DNA of 64,000 nt, taken from Fontibacter flavus. GTDB lineage: Bacteria; Bacteroidota; Bacteroidia; Cytophagales; Cyclobacteriaceae. Positions 14,903 through 24,874 of this stretch are shown here, in pieces (the stretch's first letter is position 1; each line of letters opens with the position of its first letter). Below the pieces are notes generated by a model. That model made no database searches and was not told the origin of the DNA. It was given only the letters and a program-made list of their open reading frames with translations. The DNA lies in contig NZ_JBHLWI010000040.1 of NCBI RefSeq assembly GCF_042432905.1, positions 66,500 through 130,499 on the forward strand. Direction: 5' to 3'. Made by a program: the position numbers and the translations under genes.

Positions 14903-17884
14903 ATGAAAAAATTTTACAAATTCAGCACAACCCTGCTTCTCCTTCTGCTTACGGTAGGATGGAGCTGGGCACAGTACTCCGTGACGGGTACTGTGACAGA
15001 TGAGCGGACAGGAGAGCCTCTGATTGGGGCGACTATCCTTGTCAGGAATACCACAACGGGTGCCGTTACGGACCTTGATGGTAGATTTTCAATCAATGTT
15101 CCTGGGAACCAAGAAGCAGTCTTGGTTATTTCTTCCCTAGGTTATTTGAGTAAAAATGTCAACGTGAGCCCTTCATTGAACACAGTGAACGTGCAGTTGC
15201 AGCAGGATGCCACCAATTTGGAAGAAGTTATTGTGACCGGTTTGGCCTCCTCAGTGAAGAGGAGTAACTTGGCAAATGCAGTTTCTTCGGTTTCTGGAAA
15301 AGACCTAGTGGGTACCACAACTATTCAGACTACAGATGGTGCCCTTTATGGTAAAATTGCCGGTGCCACCATCAGATCCAACTCAGGTGCTCCAGGAGGT
15401 GGTTTCTCCATACAATTAAGAGGTATCTCTACTTTGAGTGGTGCATCCCAGCCCTTGATTATTTTGGATGGGGTGTATATCAACAATTCTTTTCAAAGAA
15501 CAGGTAGGGCCTCTGTAACGGGAGCAGGTGCATCAAACCAAGATGATGGAGCCAACCGTCTAGCTGATTTGAACCCGAATGACATTGAGTCAATTGAAGT
15601 ATTGAAAGGCCCGTCCGCAGCCGCTATCTATGGAACCAGGGCAAATGCCGGTGTAATTATCATTACTACCAAAAGAGGTTCGGAAGGCAAAACAAAAGTG
15701 TCTTTATCCCAGGATATAGGTTTCGCGAAGCCTTTGAAACTGTTGGGTGTTGATGATTGGAGTGAGGAGAAAATCAATTTCTTTTTCCCTGAAGCAAGGA
15801 GGCCAATTGAATTAGAAAGGTTCAGAGCCGCTCAGTCTACCAATACCTTTATTGATTATGAAGATTATTTCTACAACAATACTGCTACCTTATCTAATTC
15901 AAGAATTACAGTCACAGGCGGTAATGACAAGACGAAATTCTATGTCAGTGGAAATATTGCTTCTGAAGATGGAACGATCAGAAATACAGGTTTTGAAAGA
16001 TATTCTGTGAGAGCAAATATTGATCATAAGATTTCCAATGTGTTTAAGTTGGGTGTTTCTTCAAATTATATCAGAAGTAATTCGGATAGGGGTTTTACAG
16101 GTAACCAAAACAACTCAGGGGCGAGTATTGGATACAACATTTCTTATGTTCCTAACTATTATGACCTCAGAAGAAATGCGGACGGCACCTATCCGGTGAA
16201 TCCTTATTTCTCTGAAAACCCAGTCGCAGTTACGGATAATGCCATCAACAACTCTACAGTCAACCGTTTTGTACAATCATTCACATTGGATGCGGATATT
16301 TATAAGTCTACTAACAGTTTCCTGAAGTTCCAATTGGCTGGTGGTTTGGATTTCCTTCAAAACACATCTTTGGTGTACCTTCCTGAATTCCTTCAGTTCC
16401 AAAGAGCGCAAGCGAATCCAGGTGATGTACTTTGGGGCAAGCAGGAAAGTTTCAATACCAATATCCAAGGTGTATTGGTGTACAACTGGAACTTGGGTAA
16501 GGTGAACATGAATTCCCAGGCTGGTTTGGTAAGACTTGACTTTAAAAATGATGCCCTTTTCAATAGAGGCAGGGGATTAGCACCTGGGCAAACCAATATC
16601 CAACAAGCCACTGTGCAGCAAATTGACCAACAGTTCTTCTCTGAAATTCAGGAAGCAGGTGTTTTCTTGCAGCAAGAGGCCAACTATGAAGATAAGATTA
16701 TCGGTACTGTTGGTATCAGATGGGATAAATCAACATTGAACGGTGATCCTAATAAATTCTTTGCTTTCCCAAGAGCTTCCTTGGCTGTTAACTTGGCCAA
16801 TTTTGATTTCTGGACAAATAAGTCAACCGTATCAGCTTTGAAACCTAGAATTGCTTATGGTGAGACTGCTGGTCCTGTAGCATTTGGACAGACTTTCACC
16901 CCACTTGGAGGTGCTAATATTGGTGGGTTGCTTGGTTCAGTAGTTTCTGCTCAGATTGGAAATACCCAAATCATTCCTGAGTCTGCAACAGAATTGGAAT
17001 TCGGTGTGGATGCTGGATTTTTCAATAACAGATTGGGATTGGAAGCGACTTACTACATTAAGAACACACAGAACAATATCCAAAATCTTAACCTCTCTCC
17101 TTCTACCGGTGTGACTTCTACTCCTAGTAATGAGGCAGAGTTACAGAATAAAGGTGTTGAATTGGCGCTGTTCGGTACTGTTGTAGATAAGCCTAATTTC
17201 AGATGGACTTCAAGAGTATTGTATTGGCACAATAGACTGAATATGACAAGATTGGGTATACCTACTTATTTGGCGGGTGGTTTTGGTTCTGCATTGGGTA
17301 CTTTCTTATATGCGCAGGGATATTCACCGACAACCATAGTGGGTACACCGGCTGATCCAAATATTCCAGGAGGCTTTACTATTTGGGGAAATGCTCAGCC
17401 GAAATTCAATATGTCCATGGTGAATAATTTCACATTTGCCAGAAATTTTGAATTCTCTTTCTTGATGGAATACAGAAAAGGAGGTGATAACATTAACTTG
17501 AGTACTTTCTTGACAGATTCCGGCGGTACCACAAAAGGCTGGTTTGACGATGATGATGGTGATGGAGTTCCTAATGGGAGACAAAGACCACCAGCACCTT
17601 TCAACAATGCAGGTAGATGGGTTCAGGATGCTACTTTCTTGAAAATAAGAGAAATAGGGCTTTATTATAACGTTCCTAAAGCATCTTTGACACAAATGTT
17701 CGGCAACAGTGTAGAAAATGTTAGGATTGGTACTTCTGTAAACAATGCATTCCTATTCACCAATTATTATGGTTATGATCCGGAAACATCTACTTTCGGT
17801 GCTCAGGCTGTGGCTAACAACGTGGATATTACTCCTTATCCAACTCCAAGAAGGATATTCTTCCATTTGACAATTGACTTCTAA
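14903..17884 (+). CDS. SusC/RagA family TonB-dependent outer membrane receptor
   Basis: A 993-residue outer membrane transporter. Residues 1-24 are the signal peptide (ending SWAQ). Residues about 26-100 are a carboxypeptidase-regulatory-like barrel (VTGTVTDERTGEPLIGATI, TDLDGRFSINV). Then comes the TonB-box region (NLEEVIVTGLASS), the plug domain (RGISTLSGASQPLIILDGV, IESIEVLKGPSAAAIYGTRA, GVIIITTKRG) and a beta-barrel of about 750 residues ending FFHLTIDF. SusC proteins import glycans, peptides or other nutrients together with the SusD lipoprotein encoded next, using TonB energy. Near residue 875 there is an Asp-rich loop, DDDDGDGVPNG, like a calcium-binding loop. No sensor or enzyme gene of a polysaccharide locus is directly attached, so the substrate is unknown. 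Confidence 0.95.
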   Translation: MKKFYKFSTTLLLLLLTVGWSWAQYSVTGTVTDERTGEPLIGATILVRNTTTGAVTDLDGRFSINVPGNQEAVLVISSLGYLSKNVNVSPSLNTVNVQLQQDATNLEEVIVTGLASSVKRSNLANAVSSVSGKDLVGTTTIQTTDGALYGKIAGATIRSNSGAPGGGFSIQLRGISTLSGASQPLIILDGVYINNSFQRTGRASVTGAGASNQDDGANRLADLNPNDIESIEVLKGPSAAAIYGTRANAGVIIITTKRGSEGKTKVSLSQDIGFAKPLKLLGVDDWSEEKINFFFPEARRPIELERFRAAQSTNTFIDYEDYFYNNTATLSNSRITVTGGNDKTKFYVSGNIASEDGTIRNTGFERYSVRANIDHKISNVFKLGVSSNYIRSNSDRGFTGNQNNSGASIGYNISYVPNYYDLRRNADGTYPVNPYFSENPVAVTDNAINNSTVNRFVQSFTLDADIYKSTNSFLKFQLAGGLDFLQNTSLVYLPEFLQFQRAQANPGDVLWGKQESFNTNIQGVLVYNWNLGKVNMNSQAGLVRLDFKNDALFNRGRGLAPGQTNIQQATVQQIDQQFFSEIQEAGVFLQQEANYEDKIIGTVGIRWDKSTLNGDPNKFFAFPRASLAVNLANFDFWTNKSTVSALKPRIAYGETAGPVAFGQTFTPLGGANIGGLLGSVVSAQIGNTQIIPESATELEFGVDAGFFNNRLGLEATYYIKNTQNNIQNLNLSPSTGVTSTPSNEAELQNKGVELALFGTVVDKPNFRWTSRVLYWHNRLNMTRLGIPTYLAGGFGSALGTFLYAQGYSPTTIVGTPADPNIPGGFTIWGNAQPKFNMSMVNNFTFARNFEFSFLMEYRKGGDNINLSTFLTDSGGTTKGWFDDDDGDGVPNGRQRPPAPFNNAGRWVQDATFLKIREIGLYYNVPKASLTQMFGNSVENVRIGTSVNNAFLFTNYYGYDPETSTFGAQAVANNVDITPYPTPRRIFFHLTIDF

Positions 17885-17901
17885 ACCAAAAGCTGAGAAT
17901 C

Positions 17902-19284
17902 ATGAAAACATTACATAAATATTTAGGAATGGCGGCATTGGCAGTAGGTAGCTTAATTGCCTGTAATCCGCTCCAATTGGATGAAATTATTGATCCCAAT
18001 AACCCTTCAGTTGAAAGTGTCAGTAATAACGCATCCAGAGAACAGATACAATTCTTGTTGACAGGACTGGAATTCAGACATAGGGGCTATGTCACCAATG
18101 TTTCCCAAGCATGGAATGCCTTTGGTAGAGAAACATGGTATCTTAATGGATCTGATCCTAGGTTTCAAACTGATTGGTTGGGACAGGCAGGAAGGACGCC
18201 AGATAGGGCATACTTTGGCTTTGGTGCTACAGGAGGTGGCTCTTGGGCTTCCCCTTATCAGGCGATTAAGCAAGCTGATGTATTGATTGCAGCTGCTCAA
18301 AACGCATCTACACTTTCAGCTACAGATCGCAGTGCAATTGCTGGATTTGCTAAAACCATCAAAGGTTATCAGTTCATGATACCAGCAAACTTTGTATATC
18401 AGAATGGTATCAGAATTGACGTTGCTGACCCTTTGAATCCAGGTCCCTTTGTGACTTATGAAGCTGCATTGGATCATATCAAAACCGTGCTGGATGAAGG
18501 TGATCAGGACCTTTCCTCTGCTGGAGGAGGTAATTTTCCTTTAAGACTTACTCCTGGATTTGCAAGTTTCAATACCAATGCGGCATTGAGACAGGTTAAC
18601 AGAGCAGTAGCCGCTAGGTTGAATGCTTACAGAAAGGATTGGCAAGGTGTTTTGACTGCTTTACAAGGCTCCTTTATGGATTTGAATGGTAACCTGAATG
18701 CAGGTCCTGCCCATCCATTTGGTGCACCACCTGATGCTTTCAATCCATTATACTATGTGCCAAACGCATTGGTGACTACAATGATTGTGGTCCATCCTTC
18801 CGTAATCCGTGATGCAACTCCGGGTGATCTCAGGGTTGCCAATAAAATGCTGGAAAGAACAGCTCCTCCTGTGACCGTATCTACTGATGCCGGTACATTG
18901 GAAGGTAGGTATCAGGATAAAAGATGGGCTTCCAACACTTCACCTATTCCATTCATTAGAAATGAAGAATTGATTTTGTTAAAAGCCGAAGCACATGCTA
19001 ATCTTGGTCAAACAACAGAAGCTGTTCAGGCAATAGACATTATCAGAAATGCTGCTGGAATTGGTCCTTATACAGGAGCCACTACCCAAGATGCCCTGAT
19101 CAATGAAATCCTTTATCAAAGAAGGTATTCTCTTTGGGCTGAGCCTTGGGGCCATAGATGGATTGATGCAAGAAGGTACAATAAGTTGAATGAAATTGAT
19201 GTTTCATTTGATGGTGGTACAGTCTTTACACAGTTCCCTCACCCTCAGTCTGAATTGAATTGGGATAGCTATATTGGCAATTAA
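17902..19284 (+). CDS. SusD/RagB family nutrient-binding outer membrane lipoprotein
   Basis: A 460-residue surface lipoprotein partner of the SusC receptor 17 bp upstream. A signal peptide ends in the lipobox LIAC (Cys21). The mature protein shows the SusD alpha-helical/TPR layout: AWNAFGRETWYLNGSDPR, YQAIKQADVLIAAAQNAS, AAVAARLNAYRKDW-like helices (AVAARLNAYRKDWQGVL), PIPFIRNEELILLKAEAHA, and the closing RRYSLWAEPWGHRWIDARRY. It caps the SusC barrel and binds the incoming nutrient. Substrate unknown. A bidirectional terminator follows. Confidence 0.94.
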   Translation: MKTLHKYLGMAALAVGSLIACNPLQLDEIIDPNNPSVESVSNNASREQIQFLLTGLEFRHRGYVTNVSQAWNAFGRETWYLNGSDPRFQTDWLGQAGRTPDRAYFGFGATGGGSWASPYQAIKQADVLIAAAQNASTLSATDRSAIAGFAKTIKGYQFMIPANFVYQNGIRIDVADPLNPGPFVTYEAALDHIKTVLDEGDQDLSSAGGGNFPLRLTPGFASFNTNAALRQVNRAVAARLNAYRKDWQGVLTALQGSFMDLNGNLNAGPAHPFGAPPDAFNPLYYVPNALVTTMIVVHPSVIRDATPGDLRVANKMLERTAPPVTVSTDAGTLEGRYQDKRWASNTSPIPFIRNEELILLKAEAHANLGQTTEAVQAIDIIRNAAGIGPYTGATTQDALINEILYQRRYSLWAEPWGHRWIDARRYNKLNEIDVSFDGGTVFTQFPHPQSELNWDSYIGN

Positions 19285-19301
19285 TCCAATAATCAATAAA
19301 C

Positions 19302-19335
19302 AAAAAGGGCGCTTCAAATGAAGTGCCCTTTTATT
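19302..19335. terminator. Bidirectional terminator between susD and the feo operon
   Basis: AAAGGGCGCTTCA pairs with TGAAGTGCCCTTT (one G-T wobble). T residues follow on both strands, so it can end both the plus-strand SusCD transcript and the minus-strand feo transcript. Confidence 0.85.
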
Positions 19336-19409
19336 ATCTTTCACTTTTTTAGAAGTTCTTTTGAATTGAATGGAAGATTAAAGAAAAGATGCTAGATAGG
19401 CTTCCTGAA

Positions 19410-19532
19410 TTATCCGCATTTCTCGCAAACGCAATTTCCACTTTTCTTCTTTTGGTTGGGTTTAAAAATTTTTATTAGCCAAAGACCTAATACCAGTGCG
19501 AATAGTCCGAAAACCAATATTTCCTGCCACAT
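19410..19532 (-). CDS. FeoB-associated Cys-rich membrane protein (40 aa)
   Basis: A small gene read from ATG 19530-19532 to TAA 19410-19412. It begins one base after the feoB stop (TAA T ATG), so it is translationally linked to feoB. The protein has one membrane helix (residues 4-23, ILVFGLFALVLGLWLI), a basic stretch KPNQKKKSGN, and a C-terminal CVCEKCG with three Cys (34, 36, 39). This matches the small FeoB-associated Cys-rich proteins found after feoB in many anaerobes and Bacteroidota. Their role is thought to be in handling ferrous iron at the inner membrane; that is inference. Confidence 0.82.
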   Translation of the reverse strand: MWQEILVFGLFALVLGLWLIKIFKPNQKKKSGNCVCEKCG

Positions 19533-19533
19533 A

Positions 19534-21657
19534 TTAAGAGAATAAATTATAGGTGATCAATGCTGCCAGATAAGCAAATCCAGTCATGACGATAGTTTGA
19601 AGGGCTGGCCATTTCCAGCTTTTTGTCTCCCGATACACGACTGCCAAGGTGCTCATACACTGCATGGCAAAGGCATAAAAGACCATTAAGGAGAATGCAG
19701 TCGCTTTATTGAATACTTTTTCTCCAGTATTAGGGTTGACCTCTTGGTCCAGTTTTTCTCTAATGGTCAATTCATTTTCCAAATCGCCCCCAATGCTATA
19801 AATGGTGGCAATCGTAGCCACAAATACCTCCCGTGCTGCAAAAGAAGTGATCAGGGCAATGCCGATCTTCCAATCATAGCCCAAAGGTTTGATCACAGGT
19901 TCAATACCTTTTCCCAAAATTCCGATGAATGAAGATTCCAACGCTTTAGAGGCATATAATTCCTCAATAGGATCATGCTCCTCCTCTGCGCTGTTGGCCA
20001 ACAGTTCTTCTTTTTCTTGAGCCAGTGCAGCCATTTTTTCTGCCGGACCATAGGAGGCCAGTACCCAAAGTACAATGGAAATGGATAAAATTACTTTTCC
20101 CGCTTCAAAGACAAAGGTTTTAGATTTACTGTACATGGTCAGCAAAACAGCTTTCCATCTCGGGAAACGATAAATCGGCAGATCTGTCATGAAATAACTG
20201 CTTCCTTGATTTTTTAAGATGAAGTTCAGTATCAGGGCACCCCCCAAAGTACCTATTACCCCCAAAAGATACATGGCCAAAAGTGCCAATGCCTGCAGAC
20301 TGATCCCAAAATACGGTTCATCAGGTACAGTCAGTCCGATCAATATGATGTAAACAGGTAGCCTTGCGGAACAGGACATCCAAGGAGTGACTAATATGGT
20401 AATCAGCTTTTCCTTCACATTACTGATACTTCTTGTGGCCATGATGCCTGGAATGGCACAGGCCAAACCTGAAATCAAGGGAACCACACTTTTACCATGA
20501 AGGCCAAAAGGCCTCATAATCCTGTCCATCAGGAATACAACCCTTGACATGTAACCGGTGTCCTCCAAAAATGCCAGAAAACCAAATAGTAAGGCAATTT
20601 GCGGGATGAAAATAACGATCCCTCCAATTCCAGGAATGATACCTTCAGCCAAAAGATCAGTGAAAATCCCCGGAGGAAGATGATTTGAAATCCAAGAACC
20701 AAAAAAAGCGAATGTTTCATCTATCAGATCCATAGGTACCTCTGCCCAAGCAAAGATGGCCTGGAAAATCAATAACATCACTGCCAGGAAGAACGCATAG
20801 CCCAAAACTGGATGCAGCAAAAATTTATCTAAGGATAGGGTGAAGTTTTTGGATTGAACAGGTGTCCTGATGATACACTTTTCAAGAATACTGTTTATTT
20901 TTTGATAACGGGATTGGGTTTCCTGAACTTGAACCTGACCGTAGCTTTCAACAGGCTTTGAAAGGTGTTGCTGTATCCAAGTGAGGTCTTCCTGTGAAAT
21001 AGTCTTGTCAAAAGCTGAAAAAACCAAAAATTGGAAAGCCTGGTAAGGAGTTTGGAATCCGAACTTTTGTCGGATCAAATCCAATACATTTCCTTCTATG
21101 AATGTATCGACTGCGAGGAATGGTTTAGCTTTTTCAAATTTTTCACCTGAAATAAGGTCCCGGATTTTATCAATTCCTTCACTTTTTCTAGCATCTGTCA
21201 GTACTAAGGGGACTCCCAGAGCCTTATACAGTTCAAAAATTTTGATTTCAATCCCTTTTTTGATGGCCAAATCCTGCATATTGATGATAAAAGCAGCTGG
21301 AATGCCTAAATCCATCACCTGAGTTCCCAAAAGCAAGCTCCTTTCTAGGTTGGTACCATCCAATACCACCAATACAGCATCAAGTTTCCCTCCATCATCC
21401 AGTCCGTTCAAAACCCTGTGGGCAATAACTTCATCTTCTGATTTTGGATAAAGACTGTAGGTTCCCGGCAAATCAATAATTTCGAAACTTTTTTCCCCTT
21501 TTCTGTAGTATCCGGTAGTTTTATCAACGGTAACCCCAGGATAATTGCCTACTTTCTGACTCATCCCAGTAAGCTGATTAAAGATGCTGGACTTTCCCAC
21601 ATTTGGGTTTCCAATGATGGCAATTTTCCGGATTTTGGAAGGAGTTAAGGTTTCCAT
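19534..21657 (-). CDS. feoB: Ferrous iron transporter FeoB
   Basis: A 707-residue inner-membrane Fe(II) transporter. The N-terminal G domain has GNPNVGKSSIFNQLTG (G1), the Thr-rich switch region around VTVDKTTGYY, DLPGTYSLYP (G3) and NMQD (G4). It is followed by the helical GDI domain to about residue 260, and then a membrane domain with Gate motifs, including GGIVIFIPQIALLFGFLAFLEDTGYM (in part) and ACAIPGIMATRS, and SCSARLPVYIILIG. The last membrane segments include FAAREVFVATIATIY. Length fits the family. It starts 3 bp after feoA and is followed by the 40-aa Cys-rich protein: a complete feo operon. Confidence 0.97.
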   Translation of the reverse strand: METLTPSKIRKIAIIGNPNVGKSSIFNQLTGMSQKVGNYPGVTVDKTTGYYRKGEKSFEIIDLPGTYSLYPKSEDEVIAHRVLNGLDDGGKLDAVLVVLDGTNLERSLLLGTQVMDLGIPAAFIINMQDLAIKKGIEIKIFELYKALGVPLVLTDARKSEGIDKIRDLISGEKFEKAKPFLAVDTFIEGNVLDLIRQKFGFQTPYQAFQFLVFSAFDKTISQEDLTWIQQHLSKPVESYGQVQVQETQSRYQKINSILEKCIIRTPVQSKNFTLSLDKFLLHPVLGYAFFLAVMLLIFQAIFAWAEVPMDLIDETFAFFGSWISNHLPPGIFTDLLAEGIIPGIGGIVIFIPQIALLFGFLAFLEDTGYMSRVVFLMDRIMRPFGLHGKSVVPLISGLACAIPGIMATRSISNVKEKLITILVTPWMSCSARLPVYIILIGLTVPDEPYFGISLQALALLAMYLLGVIGTLGGALILNFILKNQGSSYFMTDLPIYRFPRWKAVLLTMYSKSKTFVFEAGKVILSISIVLWVLASYGPAEKMAALAQEKEELLANSAEEEHDPIEELYASKALESSFIGILGKGIEPVIKPLGYDWKIGIALITSFAAREVFVATIATIYSIGGDLENELTIREKLDQEVNPNTGEKVFNKATAFSLMVFYAFAMQCMSTLAVVYRETKSWKWPALQTIVMTGFAYLAALITYNLFS

Positions 21658-21660
21658 GGA

Positions 21661-21885
21661 TTAAAGGGGACTGACCTCAAGAAGACTTGCCTCTTGCGTT
21701 CGGAGAGCAATGATGTTTCCATCTATCAGAAATGCAATTGGACCCTTAAAAGGAGCCTTCTTGACGACCGTAAGCTGTTTGCCCGGAAGAAAACCCATTT
21801 CAAGAAAATTTATGGTCAAAGGAGATGATTTGATTTCCTCTAATCTCGCATTCTGTCCTATGGCCAATTGGTCAGCAGTTAACAT
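21661..21885 (-). CDS. feoA: FeoA-type ferrous iron transport accessory protein
   Basis: A 74-residue SH3-like protein. The motif NFLEMGFLPGKQLTVVKKAPFKGP is the family core (shown in part: MGFLPGKQLTVV), with the closing IALRTQEASLLEV typical of FeoA. It works in the cytoplasm with FeoB, possibly stabilising its complex. It is the first gene of the feo operon. The 69-bp gap to the fucosidase gene must hold its promoter, but I find no clear match or Fur box. Confidence 0.93.
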   Translation of the reverse strand: MLTADQLAIGQNARLEEIKSSPLTINFLEMGFLPGKQLTVVKKAPFKGPIAFLIDGNIIALRTQEASLLEVSPL

Positions 21886-21954
21886 GAGCAGGTTTTGATT
21901 TGGCCTGCAATTTAAGCTTTATTTGGATTGAATAAATATAAAATCCTAAAAGTT

Positions 21955-23733
21955 TTACTCGATCCAGATCCAATTTAACCTCAGCTTTTCACCTTTGTCT
22001 AACTTGGCATTTAAAGTAATAGTATAATATCCGGGTTCAGGGAAGTCCATTCTGCTTAAATGGGAATCCACAAACTCTTCTGTGTAGAAATTCTCATTTG
22101 GTTCGACCACAATTTTTCCGGTTGGTGACAAGAAAGCCTGAATACTTTTTTGTGTATCGTTGCCTACACTGATTTCAACAGGAGTTTTGGAGGGGTTGGC
22201 ATAGGAAATACTCAGTTGTTTTTCCCCTGCTTCCTTCATATATACCTGCCATTCAAGTTTTGTTTCTTTTTCCAGTGAAATGTATTCAGGAGAAACCCTG
22301 TCAAGTTTGGTGGATTTATTGAGTTGCAGAAGTTCATTGGAATAATTCAATGAGACTCCTCCAAAAGAGGACTCTGCTGCCACTTTAGTTTCTAATTCCA
22401 AATTGTTTTCATATTCCAATACCAAAACCGAAATGTATGGATCGGGCTGTTTATGAGGTAATGCTATATGTAGGCTAGGTCCTGACTGCTTGAATTCTAA
22501 AGGATTTTGAAGCTTATCCGAAAGCAAATAAACAGAGGAAGGTTTGTTTAGGATGCCAGTGAACCTGAGAATTCTATCCAAAGGCCAATTGAAGACATGA
22601 AGGTAGACCTTATTGGCAGTCCCTTCTCTTTTGTAAGTGATTTTACCCCAGTCATATTGCCTAGCCCTCAATTCTAAACCTCCTGCTTTGTAAATTGACT
22701 CCCCATTGATGGCAAGCCATTTGCCCATGTCTTCCAATCTTGAAATGGATTCATAGGGCAATGATCCATCTGCTCTAGGGCCAATATTCAACATGAAGTT
22801 TCCGTTCAGGCTTACATTATTGATCAATGCCTGCAAAAGTTGATTCGTGGATTTCCAGTCATTCTCCAGGGCATGATATCCCCAAGAGTGGGCAATTGTA
22901 CCAGGGGTCTGCCAAGGGTTGTTTTGATAGACCGCACCTAGTTGGTTATCGCCCAAAGTTTCAAAGTCAATTTCAGGATCCGAAACCGGTAATCCTAGTC
23001 TTGAATTGATCAAACAGGCAGGCTGAAGTTCCCTGACCATGTCGATTATTTGACGCAATTGCCTTTCCTTGACAATGGTCTGCTGATGAGGAATCCACAT
23101 ATCAAACCAAAGCATTGCGATATCACCATAATTAGTAAGGAGTTCTTGTATTTGAGGGATTACTTTCTCTTGCCAATATTGGTCAAACTGCGCATCAGTA
23201 AGGTCTTTTGTCAATTCCCTGTTGTGGTCCCAGCCATAGGGATGTTCCCAGTCTACCCAATGAGAGTAGTAAAACCCCAATTTCATATCATGCTTTTTAC
23301 AGGCATCAGCAAGTTCAGCAATGATGTCCCGGCTCTTGGGGTCGTAGTTTTTGAAGCTATACGAACCGACTTTTGTGTCCCATAAGGCAAAACCATCATG
23401 ATGTTTGGCAGTGATGGTGATGTAATGCATCCCTGCGTTTTTCGCCAAAAGCACCCACTCCTCAGGATTGATATCATCCCAGACAAATCGCTCTGCTAAT
23501 TTCCCATACTCTTCAGTAGGAATGCGGTTTCGGTACTTTATCCATTCAGCATAGTTGTTGAAATGTCTGATTTTTTCCCCTTTCCAAAGACCTTCAGCAC
23601 CACTGTAGAGGCCCCAATGGATGAACATTCCGAATCGGGCATCTGTCCACCAATCTGTCCGGGATTCCTGAGCCATCATGCTCTTTGGGAGCAGTAGATT
23701 AAAGGCAAAAATGAAATAGAAAATCAGTCTCAT
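21955..23733 (-). CDS. Exported alpha-L-fucosidase-like glycoside hydrolase, GH29
   Basis: A 592-residue protein with a signal peptide (residues 1-21, ending MMAQ). The GH29 barrel is clear: ARFGMFIHWGLYSG, AKHHDGFALWDTKVGSY, YYSHWVDWEHP, and MLWFDMW with the nucleophile Asp211. LINSRLG and FMLNIGPRADGS are further family motifs. Residues from about 340 form the C-terminal beta-sandwich, with an extra segment near 450-590 that looks like a carbohydrate-binding or accessory beta domain. It removes terminal alpha-L-fucose in the periplasm or at the surface. A TAGCTTTG (minus strand, 23755-23762) may be the promoter -7 box. Confidence 0.92.
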   Translation of the reverse strand: MRLIFYFIFAFNLLLPKSMMAQESRTDWWTDARFGMFIHWGLYSGAEGLWKGEKIRHFNNYAEWIKYRNRIPTEEYGKLAERFVWDDINPEEWVLLAKNAGMHYITITAKHHDGFALWDTKVGSYSFKNYDPKSRDIIAELADACKKHDMKLGFYYSHWVDWEHPYGWDHNRELTKDLTDAQFDQYWQEKVIPQIQELLTNYGDIAMLWFDMWIPHQQTIVKERQLRQIIDMVRELQPACLINSRLGLPVSDPEIDFETLGDNQLGAVYQNNPWQTPGTIAHSWGYHALENDWKSTNQLLQALINNVSLNGNFMLNIGPRADGSLPYESISRLEDMGKWLAINGESIYKAGGLELRARQYDWGKITYKREGTANKVYLHVFNWPLDRILRFTGILNKPSSVYLLSDKLQNPLEFKQSGPSLHIALPHKQPDPYISVLVLEYENNLELETKVAAESSFGGVSLNYSNELLQLNKSTKLDRVSPEYISLEKETKLEWQVYMKEAGEKQLSISYANPSKTPVEISVGNDTQKSIQAFLSPTGKIVVEPNENFYTEEFVDSHLSRMDFPEPGYYTITLNAKLDKGEKLRLNWIWIE

Positions 23734-23889
23734 TTATTTGTATTTATGTCAATCCAAAGCTAAGTAACATTGATGTCCTTGGTTGGTATGAAATTAACCC
23801 TTTTTTCAATTTTGTTTCCATCTTCTTTGGAAATCGAACATATCAAGAGGAAAATGCTTAATTTAAGAATCCTTTCAAAGTTTTAGGAT

Positions 23890-24690
23890 ATGGACAAATT
23901 ATTGATCGTATTTCTCTTTTTTATTTTGATGATACCAAATTCTATTGCCCAGCAACATCCTCTTGAACTGAGGATCATGAGCTATAATATCTATCATGGA
24001 GAAAACCCCTATCAAAGGGGGACTTCTAATATGGGTGATGTTACAGCACTGATCAAAATGATTAAGCCAGACTTTTTGGCATTGCAGGAGGTGGATAGTA
24101 TGACGTTGAGGACAGCAGGTTTTGCGGGGAGCAAACTCGATTTGACAGACATTTGGGCAAAATCATCTGGTATGAATGGTTTTTTTGCCAAAGCCATTGA
24201 CTTTAGTGAGGGTGGATATGGGGAAGCGGTTCTAGTCAGGCAAAATGCTGTTTTTGAATCGGTATCTCTACCCACCCCTATGGGCGGAGAAGGAAGGAGC
24301 ATGGCTGTGGCTCATGTAGAATTTGAAGATGGACGTAAGATTACCTTTGCTGGCACCCATTTATGCCATGAATTTGAGGAAAACCGCACTGCTCAGGTCA
24401 AAGGGATCAAAGATTACTTTAAAGGATATTCACACCCTGTCGTGGTAGTGGGTGATTTTAATTTTGAGCCTTTAGAAGGAGGATATGTGCTGATGAGTGA
24501 GGATTTTCTTGATGCGGCTAAGGTTTTTGGTGAAACAAAAAACACCTATCCTACAGATCAGCCCAACATCAGAATAGATTATATCTGGCTGGTCAAAAAT
24601 GCCACCTGGCATGTCAAGGATTTCCAAGTAATGGAAGGTATTGCCCACTCAGATCATTTGCCAGTGTATACAGTGGTAAGCTTTCAATAG
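23890..24690 (+). CDS. Exported endonuclease/exonuclease/phosphatase (EEP) family protein
   Basis: A 266-residue protein with a signal peptide (1-20, ending SIAQ). EEP fold motifs: RIMSYNIYHGE, FLALQEVDSM (metal Glu), AGTHLCHEFEENR, VVVGDFNFEP (Asp/Asn) and the final HSDHLPVYTVV (catalytic His). Members include phosphodiesterases, sphingomyelinase-like enzymes and nucleases; substrate is not clear. Its export points to nutrient scavenging, like the hydrolases around it. Divergent from the fucosidase gene. Confidence 0.88.
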   Translation: MDKLLIVFLFFILMIPNSIAQQHPLELRIMSYNIYHGENPYQRGTSNMGDVTALIKMIKPDFLALQEVDSMTLRTAGFAGSKLDLTDIWAKSSGMNGFFAKAIDFSEGGYGEAVLVRQNAVFESVSLPTPMGGEGRSMAVAHVEFEDGRKITFAGTHLCHEFEENRTAQVKGIKDYFKGYSHPVVVVGDFNFEPLEGGYVLMSEDFLDAAKVFGETKNTYPTDQPNIRIDYIWLVKNATWHVKDFQVMEGIAHSDHLPVYTVVSFQ

Positions 24691-24874
24691 TGACCAAATG
24701 AATAACCATTTTTGTCATGATTGAAAATTATCAAAGAACTATCAGGTTTATTGACCAGAAAAGCATTGAAAATATGCTCTTTTCTGTAAAATGCTGGCTG
24801 GTTTCGGTTCTCAATCAATAACTTGACCAAAAAGGGATATTTTGAATCAGAGATTTCTAAATGATAAAACCAGC

